DNA of 64,000 nt from Patulibacter brassicae (GTDB lineage Bacteria > Actinomycetota > Thermoleophilia > Solirubrobacterales > Solirubrobacteraceae). Positions 1-9,308 of this stretch are shown here, piece by piece. The notes beneath the pieces are model-generated. The model did not search any database and was not told the DNA's origin. It worked only from the letters and a program-made list of their open reading frames with translations. Location: contig NZ_JAXAVX010000001.1 in NCBI RefSeq assembly GCF_033949425.1, positions 372,001 through 436,000 on the forward strand, written 5' to 3'. The position numbers and the translations under genes are program-made. Every line of letters begins with the position of its first letter. Within the stretch, counting starts at the first letter, position 1.

Positions 1-757
1 CGTCCTCCGACGCCGCGGCGAGGGCGGCGCGCGACGTCCCGGACAGCTCGAGGAAGCGCTCGCGCTGCGTCGCCGCGTCCGGCGAGCGGAACGCGATCTC
101 CATCCGGTCGACCTCCGGCAGCACGAAGCCCGCCGACGCCACGAGCTCCACGAGCCCCGCCCGATCCGCGAGCGCGAACGGGTGGGTCGGCGACGCCGGC
201 CAGGCCTCGAGCACCCCGTGGCGCAGGAGCACCTCGAGCGGCCGTGCGAACCACGGGTTGTCCTCGAGCCGGTCCCAGACCGCGAGCGCGACCCGTCCCC
301 CGGGGCGCAGGACGCGACGGGCGTCGCGCAGGGCGGCCTCCGGATCGGGCACGAGCATGTAGCCGAACCGCACGAGCAGCCCGTCCAGCGACGCGGCGCT
401 CATGTCGATCCACTCGAGCTCCATCGGCGTGGCCTCGACGTTCGCGATCCCCCGCTCCTCGGCGTGCCGGCGCGCGGCGGCGACCATCGCCTCGGCGCCG
501 TCGGCGAGGATCACGCGTCCCCCGGGGTGCACGAGCTCCGCCGCGAGCAGGCCGGTGTCGCCGAGACCGCAGGCGGCCTCGAGCACGACGTGGCCGGGCT
601 GCGGCGCGATCGCGTCGACCATCCACTGCGACACCGGCTCGAGCGCCTGCTGCTGCCAGCCGCGCAGCCGCTCCCAGGCCGGGGCCTGCTCCTCCCAGTG
701 GCGGCGGCTGCGCGCGCGCTGCTCGTCGGGATCGACCTCCGGGGCCTCGTCGCTCAC
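1..757 (-). CDS. class I SAM-dependent methyltransferase (3' end outside window)
   Basis: The first 252 codons, read from a GTG at 757, are visible; the gene runs off the left edge. Motif I (VLEAACGLGDTG) lies near residues 58-69, an acidic motif (VILADGAEAM) follows, and VLRPGGRVALAVW around residues 150-160 is the usual post-motif III strand of the Methyltransf_11 fold. It starts 36 bases after the menE stop on the same strand and is probably cotranscribed with menE. The context invites a role in the last step of menaquinone synthesis (MenG/UbiE), but the sequence lacks the UbiE signatures I would expect, so the substrate is unknown. The ATG at 763-765 is in another frame and meets a stop within four codons, so GTG is the plausible start. 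Confidence 0.82.
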   Translation of the reverse strand, partial: MSDEAPEVDPDEQRARSRRHWEEQAPAWERLRGWQQQALEPVSQWMVDAIAPQPGHVVLEAACGLGDTGLLAAELVHPGGRVILADGAEAMVAAARRHAEERGIANVEATPMELEWIDMSAASLDGLLVRFGYMLVPDPEAALRDARRVLRPGGRVALAVWDRLEDNPWFARPLEVLLRHGVLEAWPASPTHPFALADRAGLVELVASAGFVLPEVDRMEIAFRSPDAATQRERFLELSGTSRAALAAASED

Positions 758-793
758 CGGTCCATCGTCCCACGCCGCCGACGACGACCCGGA

Positions 794-2119
794 TCAGCGC
801 AGCGCGCGCCGCAGCAGCTTGCCCGACGTCGTCCGCGGCAGCGCCGGCACGAGCTCGATCTCGCGCGGGACCTGATGCCGGGCCAGCCGCCGCGCGACGG
901 CCTCGCGGAGCGCTCCGGCGTCGAGGGTCGCGCCCGGCCGCGCCACGACCTGCGCGCAGACCCGCTCGCCCCAGCGGTCGTCGGGCCGCGCGAAGACCCC
1001 CGCCTCGGCCACGCCCGGCAGGGCCTCGAGCGCGCGCTCGACCTCCAGCGGCAGGACGTTCTCGCCGCCGGTGATGATCGTGTCGGCCTTGCGCCCGGTG
1101 ACCTCGAGGTGCCCACGCGCGTCGAGCCGGCCGAGATCCCCGGTCGCCAGCCACCCGTCCTCGCGGACCGCCGCCCGCGAGACCGTGGGGCCGCGCACGA
1201 GCAGCTCGCCGTCGTCCGCCGTCGCGACCGTCGTGCAGAACAGCGGCGTCCCACGCGTCGCGATCTGGCTGCAGGCCTCGGTCATGCCGTAGGTCGGCGC
1301 GACCGCCAGCCCCGCCTCGGCGCAGTCCGCCAGGAGCCCCGGCGGGATCGGAGCCCCGCCGAGCAGCGCGAACCGGAGGGCGCGCGCGCCGCCGCCTCCG
1401 CCCCGCAGGCCGGCGTCCAGCAGCCGCCGCAGGGTCGTCGGCACGACGGAGATCATCGTGGCGGGCGCCTGGGCCCGGCCGGTCTCGGGGTCCGGGGCAC
1501 CGGTCAGCCCCGCGACGACGCGCTCGGTCTCCCAGCGCTCGTGCACGACGGCCGTCGTCCCGGCGATCGCGCTGCGCAGCAGGACGCTGAGCCCACCCAC
1601 GTGGTGCAGGGGCAGCGCGCAGAGCCACCGCTCGCCGGGCGGGCAGCCGAGGGCCGCCGCCGAGCCCAGGGCGCTCCAGAGCCAGTTGCCGTAGGTCAGC
1701 GGGATCGGCTTCGCCGCGCCGCTCGTGCCGCTCGTGTGGACGACGATCGCGGGCGCGTCGAGGTCGTGCGTGGCGGGCAGGTCGGCGCCGTGGTCGGGGG
1801 CCAGCTCGGCGAGGAGCGAGGCGTCGTCGACGGTCCAGGCGGCGATCGCCCGTCGCGCGGCGCGGTCGGCCTCCGGCGCGCGGGGATCGATCGGCACCGC
1901 GACGGCGCCGCGGCGCAGCAGCGCGTGGAGCACGACGACGAACGCCTCGCCCGGAGGCAGCTCGATCGCGACCCGGTCGCCCGGTCCGATCCCGTGCCCG
2001 GCCAGGCGCCGGGCGGCGTCGTCGACCCGCTCGGCGAGCGCGGCGTACGACACCCCGGCCAGGGCCTCGGCGCTGGGCCGGCGGGCCGCCGCGCGCAGGA
2101 GCCAGGAGTCCACGTGCAC
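794..2119 (-). CDS. menE: o-succinylbenzoate--CoA ligase MenE
   Basis: An AMP-forming ligase of 441 residues that activates o-succinylbenzoate to its CoA thioester for MenB. The phosphate-binding loop HTSGTSGAAK is at residues 128-137, the PTYGMTE motif is near 258-264, the TGRKADTIITGGEN hinge region is near 340, and PRTTSGKLLRR at the C-terminus supplies the catalytic lysine (K434). It is shorter than general acyl-CoA synthetases (about 550 residues), as is usual for MenE. It is divergent from menB with 135 bases between them and is followed by the methyltransferase. The GTG start is chosen because a TACCGT element sits 7 bases upstream. Another acyl-CoA ligase specificity is possible, but the neighbours make MenE very likely. 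Confidence 0.93.
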   Translation of the reverse strand: MHVDSWLLRAAARRPSAEALAGVSYAALAERVDDAARRLAGHGIGPGDRVAIELPPGEAFVVVLHALLRRGAVAVPIDPRAPEADRAARRAIAAWTVDDASLLAELAPDHGADLPATHDLDAPAIVVHTSGTSGAAKPIPLTYGNWLWSALGSAAALGCPPGERWLCALPLHHVGGLSVLLRSAIAGTTAVVHERWETERVVAGLTGAPDPETGRAQAPATMISVVPTTLRRLLDAGLRGGGGGARALRFALLGGAPIPPGLLADCAEAGLAVAPTYGMTEACSQIATRGTPLFCTTVATADDGELLVRGPTVSRAAVREDGWLATGDLGRLDARGHLEVTGRKADTIITGGENVLPLEVERALEALPGVAEAGVFARPDDRWGERVCAQVVARPGATLDAGALREAVARRLARHQVPREIELVPALPRTTSGKLLRRALR

Positions 2120-2126
2120 GTCCCCG

Positions 2127-2132
2127 ACGGTA
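2127..2132 (-). promoter_or_regulatory. -10 element of menE
   Basis: TACCGT on the minus strand, 7 bases before the menE GTG; transcription would begin at or next to the start codon. Confidence 0.5.
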
Positions 2133-2195
2133 GAGCAGCGCGACCGGCGCCCGGTCGCTCGGGCCGCGAGCAGGCGGCGGGCGCCCCCGCCCCAC

Positions 2196-2201
2196 TAGCC
2201 T
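2196..2201 (+). promoter_or_regulatory. possible -10 element of menB
   Basis: TAGCCT, 53 bases before the menB GTG. Unlike most such elements here it would give a 5' leader of about 45 bases, which contains a short GCCGTC/GACGGC hairpin and ends in a Shine-Dalgarno AAGGAG at 2244-2249. Confidence 0.4.
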
Positions 2202-2254
2202 GCCCGTCGGCAGGCCGTCGCCCGACGGCGCCCCCTGACCGCGAAGGAGCGACC

Positions 2255-3151
<897 letters not shown>

Positions 3152-3161
3152 CGCCCCGCCG

Positions 3162-4103
3162 ATGAGCACCCACGCCCAGCACGTCGCCGGCTCCGGCGAC
3201 CCGTCCGGCGGCGGCCGTCCGAGCCCGCTGCGGATCTGGTTCCTCGCGGCGCGCCCCAAGACGCTGCCGGTCGGCCTGGCCCCGGTCCTCGTCGGCACCG
3301 CGCTGGCCATCGAGCAGGACCAGTTCCGGCTCGGCGGGTTCCTCGCCGCGCTGCTCGGCGCGCTGTTCATCCAGGTCGGCGCGAACCTCTCCAACGACTA
3401 CTCCGACGCGCGGCGCGGCGCCGACAGCGACGACCGCCTCGGTCCGCTGCGCGTGACCGCCGGCGACCTCGTGCCGCCGCGGCAGGTCCTGCTGGCGACG
3501 TGGGTGAGCTTCGGCCTCGCCGTGCTCTGCGGGATCTACCTCATCGCCACCGTGGGCTGGGTGATCCTCGCGATCGGCGCCGCCTCGATCGTCGCGGGCG
3601 TCCTCTACACCGGTGGCCCGCGGCCGTACGGCTACGAGGGCCTCGGGGAGCTCTTCGTCTTCCTGTTCTTCGGGCTCGTGGCCGTGACCGGCACGCACTA
3701 CGCGCTGGCGGAGGAGTTCGACGCGACGGCGCTCGGCCTCGCGGTGCCGGTGGGCCTGCTCGCCGCCGCGGTGCTCGTCGTGAACAACGTGCGCGACATC
3801 GACACCGACCGGCGCGCCGGCAAGCGCACGCTCGCGGTGCGCCTCGGGCGCGAGCGCACCCGCGCGCTCTACGCCGGGATGCTCGCGGCGAGCTACGTGG
3901 CGATCATCCTGCTCGCGTTCCTCGACGACAGCCTCACGCCGCTGCTGCTGCTCGCGCTGCTCAGCGCGCCGCTCGCGGTGCGCCTGGCGCGCACGGTGCG
4001 CGGCCACGTCGACGGCCCGACGCTCAACGCCGCCCTCGCGGGGACGGGGCAGCTCGAGCTCCTCGTCTGCGTGCTGCTCAGCGCCGGCATCCTGCTCGGC
4101 TGA
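3162..4103 (+). CDS. menA: 1,4-dihydroxy-2-naphthoate polyprenyltransferase MenA
   Basis: A polytopic membrane prenyltransferase of the UbiA family, 313 residues, which attaches the polyprenyl tail to DHNA to give demethylmenaquinone. The first Asp-rich motif is NDYSDARRGAD (residues 78-88) and the second is NNVRDIDTDRRAGKRTLA in the cytoplasmic loop near residue 210; RPKTLPVGLAPVLVGTA is the typical MenA N-terminal block. About eight or nine hydrophobic segments are visible. It is separated from menB by 11 bases and from menC by 67 bases. Confidence 0.95.
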   Translation: MSTHAQHVAGSGDPSGGGRPSPLRIWFLAARPKTLPVGLAPVLVGTALAIEQDQFRLGGFLAALLGALFIQVGANLSNDYSDARRGADSDDRLGPLRVTAGDLVPPRQVLLATWVSFGLAVLCGIYLIATVGWVILAIGAASIVAGVLYTGGPRPYGYEGLGELFVFLFFGLVAVTGTHYALAEEFDATALGLAVPVGLLAAAVLVVNNVRDIDTDRRAGKRTLAVRLGRERTRALYAGMLAASYVAIILLAFLDDSLTPLLLLALLSAPLAVRLARTVRGHVDGPTLNAALAGTGQLELLVCVLLSAGILLG

Positions 4104-4157
4104 GCGGGCGGACCCGGGCTCGCGGCCGGGCAGCCGACCGACGAGCGCCCGGCGCTC

Positions 4158-4163
4158 TACCCT
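4158..4163 (+). promoter_or_regulatory. -10 element of menC
   Basis: TACCCT, 7 bases before the GTG of menC, suggesting that menC can be transcribed separately from menBA as a leaderless message. Confidence 0.5.
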
Positions 4164-4170
4164 GCCGCTC

Positions 4171-5226
4171 GTGGAGCTGCGCGTCCAGGAGGTCGGCATC
4201 CGGCTCGCCCAGCCGATGCGGGCCGCCTGGGGAGAGGTGTCCGAGCGACGGATGCTCCTCGTCGAGCTCGAGGACGGCGAGGGCCTCGTCGGTCGCGGCG
4301 AGGCGGCGCCGCTGGAGCCCTACGACGGCGTCTCGCTCGCCCGGTGCCGCGAGGCGCTCGAGGCCTGCCGTCGCGCGCTGCGCGACGTCCGGGACGGCTC
4401 GGGCGCGGCGGCGCTGGAGGCCTGCCGCGCGGTCACCGACCTGCCGCACGCGCTGGCGGCCATCGACCTCGCGCTCTGGGACCGCGCGTCGTTCCGCGAG
4501 GACCGCTCCGTGGCGTCGATGCTCGCCGAGGACCCGGCCAACTGGGTCCCCGTGAACGCGATGATCGGCGCCGTCGACCCCGACGAGGCCGCCGACCGCG
4601 CCGGCGAGGCCGCCGACGCCGGGTTCGAGACGGTGAAGCTCAAGGTCGGGCTCGAGGACGACGAGGCGCGCCTGCGGGCCGTGCGGGACGCCGTCGGCCC
4701 CGACGTGGCGCTGCGGCTGGACGCCAACGGCGCCTGGTCGACCGGGGAGGCGCTGAGCGCGATCGCGACGCTCTCCCCGTACGGCGTCGAGCTCGTCGAG
4801 GAGCCGGTCCACGGCATCGAGGACCTGCGCACGATCCGCGACCGGCTGCCGGTCCGCGTCGCGATGGACGAGACCGCCGACGAGCCGGGAGCCATCGCCT
4901 CCGGCGCCGCGGACGCCGTCGTCCTGAAGGTCGGTCGCAGCGGCGGGATCGGCGGGCTCCTCGCGCGCGCCACGCTCGCGCGCTCGACCCGCGCCGACGT
5001 GCTCCTCGCGTCGACGTGGGACGGGCCCCTCGGCGTCGCCGCCGCCGTCCACGCGGCCGCCGCGCTGCGCCTGCGGGACGCGTGCGGCCTGGCGACGCTG
5101 TCGATGTTCGAGCCCGCCGCGCTCGACGCCGTCGGGATCGGCGACACGAGCCTCGGCGACCTCGCCGTGCGCCTCATCGCCAAGGACGGCACGATCAGCG
5201 TGCCCCGCACCCCCGGCCTCGTCTAG
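4171..5226 (+). CDS. menC: o-succinylbenzoate synthase MenC (enolase superfamily)
   Basis: An enolase-superfamily enzyme of 351 residues; MenC dehydrates SHCHC to o-succinylbenzoate. The active-site set is complete: the KxK pair at K156/K158, metal ligands D184 (RLDANGAW), E210 and D233 (MDET), and K253 (VLKVG). These residues are shared with dipeptide epimerases and muconate cycloisomerases, so sequence motifs alone do not prove the reaction. The position directly after menB-menA, and the absence of another menC candidate in the cluster, support MenC. The start is GTG. Confidence 0.88.
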   Translation: MELRVQEVGIRLAQPMRAAWGEVSERRMLLVELEDGEGLVGRGEAAPLEPYDGVSLARCREALEACRRALRDVRDGSGAAALEACRAVTDLPHALAAIDLALWDRASFREDRSVASMLAEDPANWVPVNAMIGAVDPDEAADRAGEAADAGFETVKLKVGLEDDEARLRAVRDAVGPDVALRLDANGAWSTGEALSAIATLSPYGVELVEEPVHGIEDLRTIRDRLPVRVAMDETADEPGAIASGAADAVVLKVGRSGGIGGLLARATLARSTRADVLLASTWDGPLGVAAAVHAAAALRLRDACGLATLSMFEPAALDAVGIGDTSLGDLAVRLIAKDGTISVPRTPGLV

Positions 5227-5284
5227 GCGAGCGGCGTCGGAGAGGGCCGGGCGGGGCGGCCGCGCGGACGGGAGGGCGGGCCAC

Positions 5285-5290
5285 TAGTCT
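5285..5290 (+). promoter_or_regulatory. -10 element of nfo
   Basis: TAGTCT, 9 bases before the nfo ATG, with no Shine-Dalgarno sequence between them. Confidence 0.5.
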
Positions 5291-5299
5291 CGCGCCCGC

Positions 5300-6196
5300 A
5301 TGTCCGCAGAGCGCACCGACGTCCCCCTCCTCGGCCTCCACGTCTCCCCCGCCGGCGGCCTGCCGAAGGCCGTGGAGCGCGGCGTCGAGCGCGGCTGCGA
5401 GGCGATCCAGATCTTCAGCCAGTCGCCCCGCCGCTGGGCCCCGACGAACCACACCGACGAGGCGATCGCCGCGTTCCGCGAGGCCCTCGACGCCTCGCCG
5501 ATCCAGAGCGTCGTCATCCACGCGCTCTACCTCGCCAACGCCGGGACCGACGACCCCGAGCTGCGCGAGAAGTCGCTGACCGCGATCACCCACTCGCTGC
5601 GGGTCGGCGACGCGATCGGCGCCGACGGCGTGGTCCTGCACCCCGGCTCGGCGAAGGGCGGCGACGTCGGCGAGGCGATCGACCGCTGCGGCTCCGTCTT
5701 CCGCGAGGCGCTGGCCGAGTCCGAGCGCTGCCCGCTCCTGCTGGAGGACACCGCGGGCGCGGGCGGCACGCTCGGGCGCTCGTTCGAGGAGCTGCACCGG
5801 CTGCTGGAGGTCTCCGGCGGCGACGCGCGGATCGGGCTCTGCCTGGACTCCTGCCACCTCCTGGCGTCGGGCTACGACGTGCGCAGCGCCGCGGCGCTCG
5901 ACGCGGTCCTCTCCGAGGCCGACGCCGCCTTCGGACTCGACCGCCTGCGCTGCGTGCACGTCAACGACTCCCAGACGCCGCTGGGCTCCAACCGCGACCG
6001 TCACGCTCCGCTGGGGACCGGCGAGATCGGCGAGGACGGCATCGCCGCGGTGCTCAGCGAGCCGCGCTTCGGCGGGCTGCCGGTGATCTTCGAGGGGCCG
6101 GGCGTCGAGGGCGAGCCGAACGCGCAGGACATGGCGATCGCGCGATGCCTGCGCGACGCCGGCCGCGAGTCGCGCGGACTGCCTCCGCTCGGCTAG
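5300..6196 (+). CDS. nfo: endonuclease IV (AP endonuclease, Nfo)
   Basis: A DNA base-excision repair enzyme of 298 residues that nicks 5' of abasic sites. All nine zinc ligands of the family are recognisable at H74, H114, E149, D183, H186, H220, D233, H235 and E265, in the blocks VVIHALYLAN, VVLHPGSAKG, LLLEDTAG, LCLDSCH, VHVNDS, NRDRHAPLG and IFEGPG. Their spacing matches E. coli Nfo with a constant offset of 4-5 residues. It is functionally unrelated to the menaquinone genes around it and has its own promoter-like element. Confidence 0.97.
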   Translation: MSAERTDVPLLGLHVSPAGGLPKAVERGVERGCEAIQIFSQSPRRWAPTNHTDEAIAAFREALDASPIQSVVIHALYLANAGTDDPELREKSLTAITHSLRVGDAIGADGVVLHPGSAKGGDVGEAIDRCGSVFREALAESERCPLLLEDTAGAGGTLGRSFEELHRLLEVSGGDARIGLCLDSCHLLASGYDVRSAAALDAVLSEADAAFGLDRLRCVHVNDSQTPLGSNRDRHAPLGTGEIGEDGIAAVLSEPRFGGLPVIFEGPGVEGEPNAQDMAIARCLRDAGRESRGLPPLG

Positions 6197-6336
6197 CGGC
6201 CCGCCCGGGCGTCGACGGCGGGGGACGAGCGCCGCGGTGCCACGTTGACGAAGTCGCTGCAGGATCCTGAGGTCCCCTTCATGTGGGCGCGGGAGGATGA
6301 CCGCGATCGATTCCACTCCCCCAGGAGTCATCGCCA

Positions 6337-6672
6337 GTGTCAGATCGCACCGACCAGCTCGCACGCCTCGCTCGCCGCCCCGCCAAGCGCGTCGCCGCCG
6401 CCGCCCGGCCTCTCGCCGTCGCGTCAGCCGTCGCGCTCTCCACCACGGGCGTCGTCGGGGTCCCCGCCGCCGACGCGGCGAAGGTGCAGCAGCGGCTGGT
6501 CGCCGACGGCTACCTCCAGGCCGAGGACGCGACCGGGGTCTACGACCCCCGCACCGGTGCGGCGCTCGCCCGCTGGCAGGCGGACCGCGGCCTCCGGGCC
6601 GACGGCCTCGTCGACCAGTCGACCGCCGACCACCTCCTGGGACTCCCCCACCCCGGAAGGACCCCCCGATGA
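6337..6672 (+). CDS. small secreted protein with one peptidoglycan-binding domain
   Basis: A 111-residue protein with a basic N-terminus, a hydrophobic stretch (residues 24-42) and an Ala-rich likely signal cleavage near VPAADAA (residues 43-49). A single PG_binding_1-like repeat follows, with the pattern VQQRLVADGYLQ, TGVYDPRTGAALARWQ and LVDQSTADHLLGL. No catalytic domain is attached, so it probably only binds cell wall. The GTG start is supported by AGGAG at 6323-6327, 9 bases upstream. It converges with menH, with 14 bases between the stops. Confidence 0.75.
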   Translation: MSDRTDQLARLARRPAKRVAAAARPLAVASAVALSTTGVVGVPAADAAKVQQRLVADGYLQAEDATGVYDPRTGAALARWQADRGLRADGLVDQSTADHLLGLPHPGRTPR

Positions 6673-6686
6673 CCGTCACCGAAGCC

Positions 6687-7439
6687 TCAGAGCGCGCGCA
6701 GCGCCGCAGCCACCGCGGCCGGCGCCTCGCGCAGCAGGCCATGGCCAGCGCCCGCGATCACGACCTCGCGCGCCGACTCCGGCGCCTCCGCGACGAGCCG
6801 GCGACCGAGCGCCCGGTAGCGGCGGTCGCGACCGCCGACGACGACCGTCAGCGGCGGCCGCAGCGCCGGCAGTCGATCCCACACCGCCGGTACCGCGCCC
6901 GGGCTCAGGCCGCGTAGCGCCGCGGCGAGGCCGGCGACGTCGCCGGCCTCGAGCTCGCGCCGCTGCTGGTCGCGCACGGCGACCGGGTCGCCGTCCCAGA
7001 GCGGCAGCGCGACCCACCGCGCCGCGAACGACGCGACTCCCTCGTCCTCGAGCTCCCGCGCGCGTGCGTCGTCGAGCGCCCGGCGCTGCGCTCGCTGGGC
7101 GGGATCCTCGATCCCGGCCGTCGACGACACGAGGACGAGCGCCGCGACGCGGTGCGGTCGCGCGAGCGCCAGCTGCAGCGCCACCCGGCCGCCCATGGAG
7201 TAGCCGGCGAGCACCGCCGGGCCGTGGGGCGCCAGTCGGTCGAGGTCGGCGTCGAGATCCGCGAGCACGGCGTCGAGGTCGACGGGTCGGGCCGACGCGC
7301 GTTCGCCGTGGCCCCGCAGGTCGACCGCTCGCAGGGGCGGGCCGTCGACGCCCAGGTCCGCCGCGACCGCGTCCCACGACCGGGCGGAGCCGCCGAAGCC
7401 GTGCAGGGCGACGATCGGGGTGCGGCGCGTCTCGGCGAT
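6687..7439 (-). CDS. menH: MenH-like SHCHC synthase (alpha/beta hydrolase), start uncertain
   Basis: About 250 residues of an alpha/beta-hydrolase fold: ALHGFGGSARSW (oxyanion region), the nucleophile elbow GYSMGGR (serine near residue 81), an acid in GGRDRRY and the catalytic histidine in GAGHGLL. MenH converts SEPHCHC to SHCHC, the step after MenD, and the gene is divergent from menD. No ATG, GTG or TTG exists in frame between the conserved N-terminal strand and the region that overlaps menD. The start given here is an ATC at 7437-7439 just after GGAG; CTG or ACG codons nearby are alternatives, and a sequencing frameshift is possible. Confidence 0.72.
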   Translation of the reverse strand: MAETRRTPIVALHGFGGSARSWDAVAADLGVDGPPLRAVDLRGHGERASARPVDLDAVLADLDADLDRLAPHGPAVLAGYSMGGRVALQLALARPHRVAALVLVSSTAGIEDPAQRAQRRALDDARARELEDEGVASFAARWVALPLWDGDPVAVRDQQRRELEAGDVAGLAAALRGLSPGAVPAVWDRLPALRPPLTVVVGGRDRRYRALGRRLVAEAPESAREVVIAGAGHGLLREAPAAVAAALRAL

Positions 7440-7509
7440 CGCTCCAGCCTGCCAGAGGAGCGCCGCCGCCGGGCCGACGCCCGGGATCGGGGTCTGCGAC
7501 AGTGCGAGG

Positions 7510-9294
7510 GTGCCGGACGCCCCGGATCCCGCCGCCCTCGAGCCGCTCCGAGACGGGCACGGCAGCCGCCTCCTCGTGCGGGTCCTCGTCGACGAGCTCG
7601 CCCGCGGCGGCACCCGGCACGCGGTCACCTCTCCGGGCTCGCGCAACACGCCGATCCTCGCGGCGCTGACCGCGCACGGCGGGCTGACGGCGCACAGCGT
7701 CGTCGACGAGCGCGCCGCGGGATTCGTGGCGCTCGGGCTCGCGAAGGCGACCGGCACGCCGGTGCTCGTCTGCTGCACGTCGGGGAGCGCCGGCGCGCAC
7801 CTGCACCCCGCGGTCCTCGAGGCGCACCACGCGCGCGTGCCCCTGATCGTCCTGACCGCCGACCGGCCCGCGGAGCTGCAGGACGTCGGCGCCGGCCAGA
7901 CCATCCACCAGCCGCGCCTGTTCGGCCCCACGACCCGCATGGAGGCCGACCTCGCCGTCGACGTCGCGGACGCGACGAACGTCCGGCGGGTGCGCGCGCT
8001 CGCGGCCCGGATGCTCGCCGCCGCCGCGGGAGCCGCGGGCGGCGGCCCCGGCCCGGTGCACCTGAACCTCCCCCTGCGGGAGCCGCTGGTCGCGCCCGGA
8101 CCACCGCCGGCCCTGCCGGCCGGCCGCGGCGACGCCACGCCGTGGGTCCGGCGCCACGGCGCCCTCGGCGTGCCGCAGGAGCCCGCGGTCGTCGCGCTCG
8201 CCGGGCTCCTCCTGCGGCATCCGCGGGCGGTGGTCGTCGCCGGCCGCCACGAGGAGGATCCGACGCTCGGGCCGGCGCTGGCCGCCCTCTGCGAGCTGCT
8301 CGGGCTGCCGCTGCTCGCCGACCCCCTCTCCGGCGCGCGCCGCGGGGCCGCGGCGGTCAGCCGCTACGACGCCCTCCTGCGCACGCCGACGGCGGTGCCG
8401 GCGCCCGATCTCGTCCTGCGCCTCGGCGATCTGCCCACGAGCAAGCCCCTGCGCGCCTGGCTCGCGGGCCTCGACGCGGACGTCCCGCAGGTCCACGTGA
8501 GCGCCGACGGGGCCTGGCAGGACCCCGACGGCGTGCTGAGCGATCTCGTGGTCGCGGCGCCCCGTCCGCTCCTGGAGGCCGTCGCGCCCCGGCTGGCGCA
8601 GGCGACCCCCGATCGCGCGTGGCTCGCCCGCTGGCAGGCGCTCGACGTCGCCGCGGCCGCGGCCCAGGACCGCGTGCTGGCGGACGAGGACGGCGTCACC
8701 GAGCCGTGGCTCGCGCGCGAGCTGCCCGCGTCGCTGCCGCCCGCCGCGACCCTGCTCGTCGCGGCGTCGATGCCGATCCGCGACGTCGAGGCCCACCTGG
8801 CCCCGCGCGAGGCGCTGCGGGTCCTCGCCAACCGCGGCGTGAACGGCATCGACGGGACGATCGCCACGGCCTGGGGACTCGAGCTCGGCCGGGGTCCGGG
8901 CGACGGTCCCGTCTGCGTCCTGCTCGGCGACGTCGCCCTGCAGCACGACGTCGGCTCGCTGCTGGCCGCGGGTCGGCGGGGGGTCGACCTGACGGTCGTG
9001 CTCGTCGACAACGACGGCGGCGGCATCTTCGAGTTCCTCCCGGTCGCCGAGCAGGACGACCCGGGGCTGCTGGAGCACGTCTCCACCCCCACCGGGCTCG
9101 ACGTCCCGGCGCTCGCGGCCGCGGCGGAGGCCGCCCTGCACGAGGTGCGGCGGCCCGAGGACCTCGTTCCCGCGCTGCGGGCCGCGACCACCGAGCCGCG
9201 GCTCTCGCTGCTGCACGTGCGGACCGACCGGCGTCGCAACCGCGAGCTGCACCGCCGGCTCGAGGACGCCGTGCGCGACGCCCTCGGGGACTGA
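7510..9294 (+). CDS. menD: SEPHCHC synthase MenD
   Basis: A thiamine-diphosphate enzyme of about 594 residues that condenses 2-oxoglutarate with isochorismate. The N-terminal block (VLVDELARGG, TSPGSRNTPIL, VVDERAAGFVALGLAK) contains the TPP-activating glutamate in DERAAG. The C-terminal cofactor motif runs from GDVALQHDVGSL to LVDNDGGGIFEFLP. I chose the GTG at 7510 because MenD proteins begin shortly before the VLVDEL helix; an upstream GTG at 7420 would add 30 unconserved residues and overlap menH. The gene lies 70 bases from the proposed menH start. Confidence 0.94.
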   Translation: MPDAPDPAALEPLRDGHGSRLLVRVLVDELARGGTRHAVTSPGSRNTPILAALTAHGGLTAHSVVDERAAGFVALGLAKATGTPVLVCCTSGSAGAHLHPAVLEAHHARVPLIVLTADRPAELQDVGAGQTIHQPRLFGPTTRMEADLAVDVADATNVRRVRALAARMLAAAAGAAGGGPGPVHLNLPLREPLVAPGPPPALPAGRGDATPWVRRHGALGVPQEPAVVALAGLLLRHPRAVVVAGRHEEDPTLGPALAALCELLGLPLLADPLSGARRGAAAVSRYDALLRTPTAVPAPDLVLRLGDLPTSKPLRAWLAGLDADVPQVHVSADGAWQDPDGVLSDLVVAAPRPLLEAVAPRLAQATPDRAWLARWQALDVAAAAAQDRVLADEDGVTEPWLARELPASLPPAATLLVAASMPIRDVEAHLAPREALRVLANRGVNGIDGTIATAWGLELGRGPGDGPVCVLLGDVALQHDVGSLLAAGRRGVDLTVVLVDNDGGGIFEFLPVAEQDDPGLLEHVSTPTGLDVPALAAAAEAALHEVRRPEDLVPALRAATTEPRLSLLHVRTDRRRNRELHRRLEDAVRDALGD

Positions 9295-9308
9295 CGGCGG
9301 TCGGCGGG

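Noticed and set aside
1..757. Assigning the partial methyltransferase as MenG/UbiE
   Set aside because: The context is suggestive but the motif I and following region match generic Methyltransf_11 proteins, and the C-terminus is outside the window.
182..2254. Long open frame upstream of and in frame with menB
   Set aside because: It is antisense to menE and the methyltransferase, both of which have clear motifs; GC-rich DNA keeps such frames open. The menB start at 2255 has a Shine-Dalgarno and fits the family length.
6245..6273. TTGACG as -35 of the small wall-binding protein gene
   Set aside because: No acceptable -10 hexamer lies 16-18 bases downstream, so I did not call a promoter. The same applies to TTGACG at 10157-10162 before the ROK gene.
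7420..7509. Upstream GTG start for menD
   Set aside because: It would overlap menH, adds 30 residues with no conservation and has no better ribosome binding site than the GTG at 7510.
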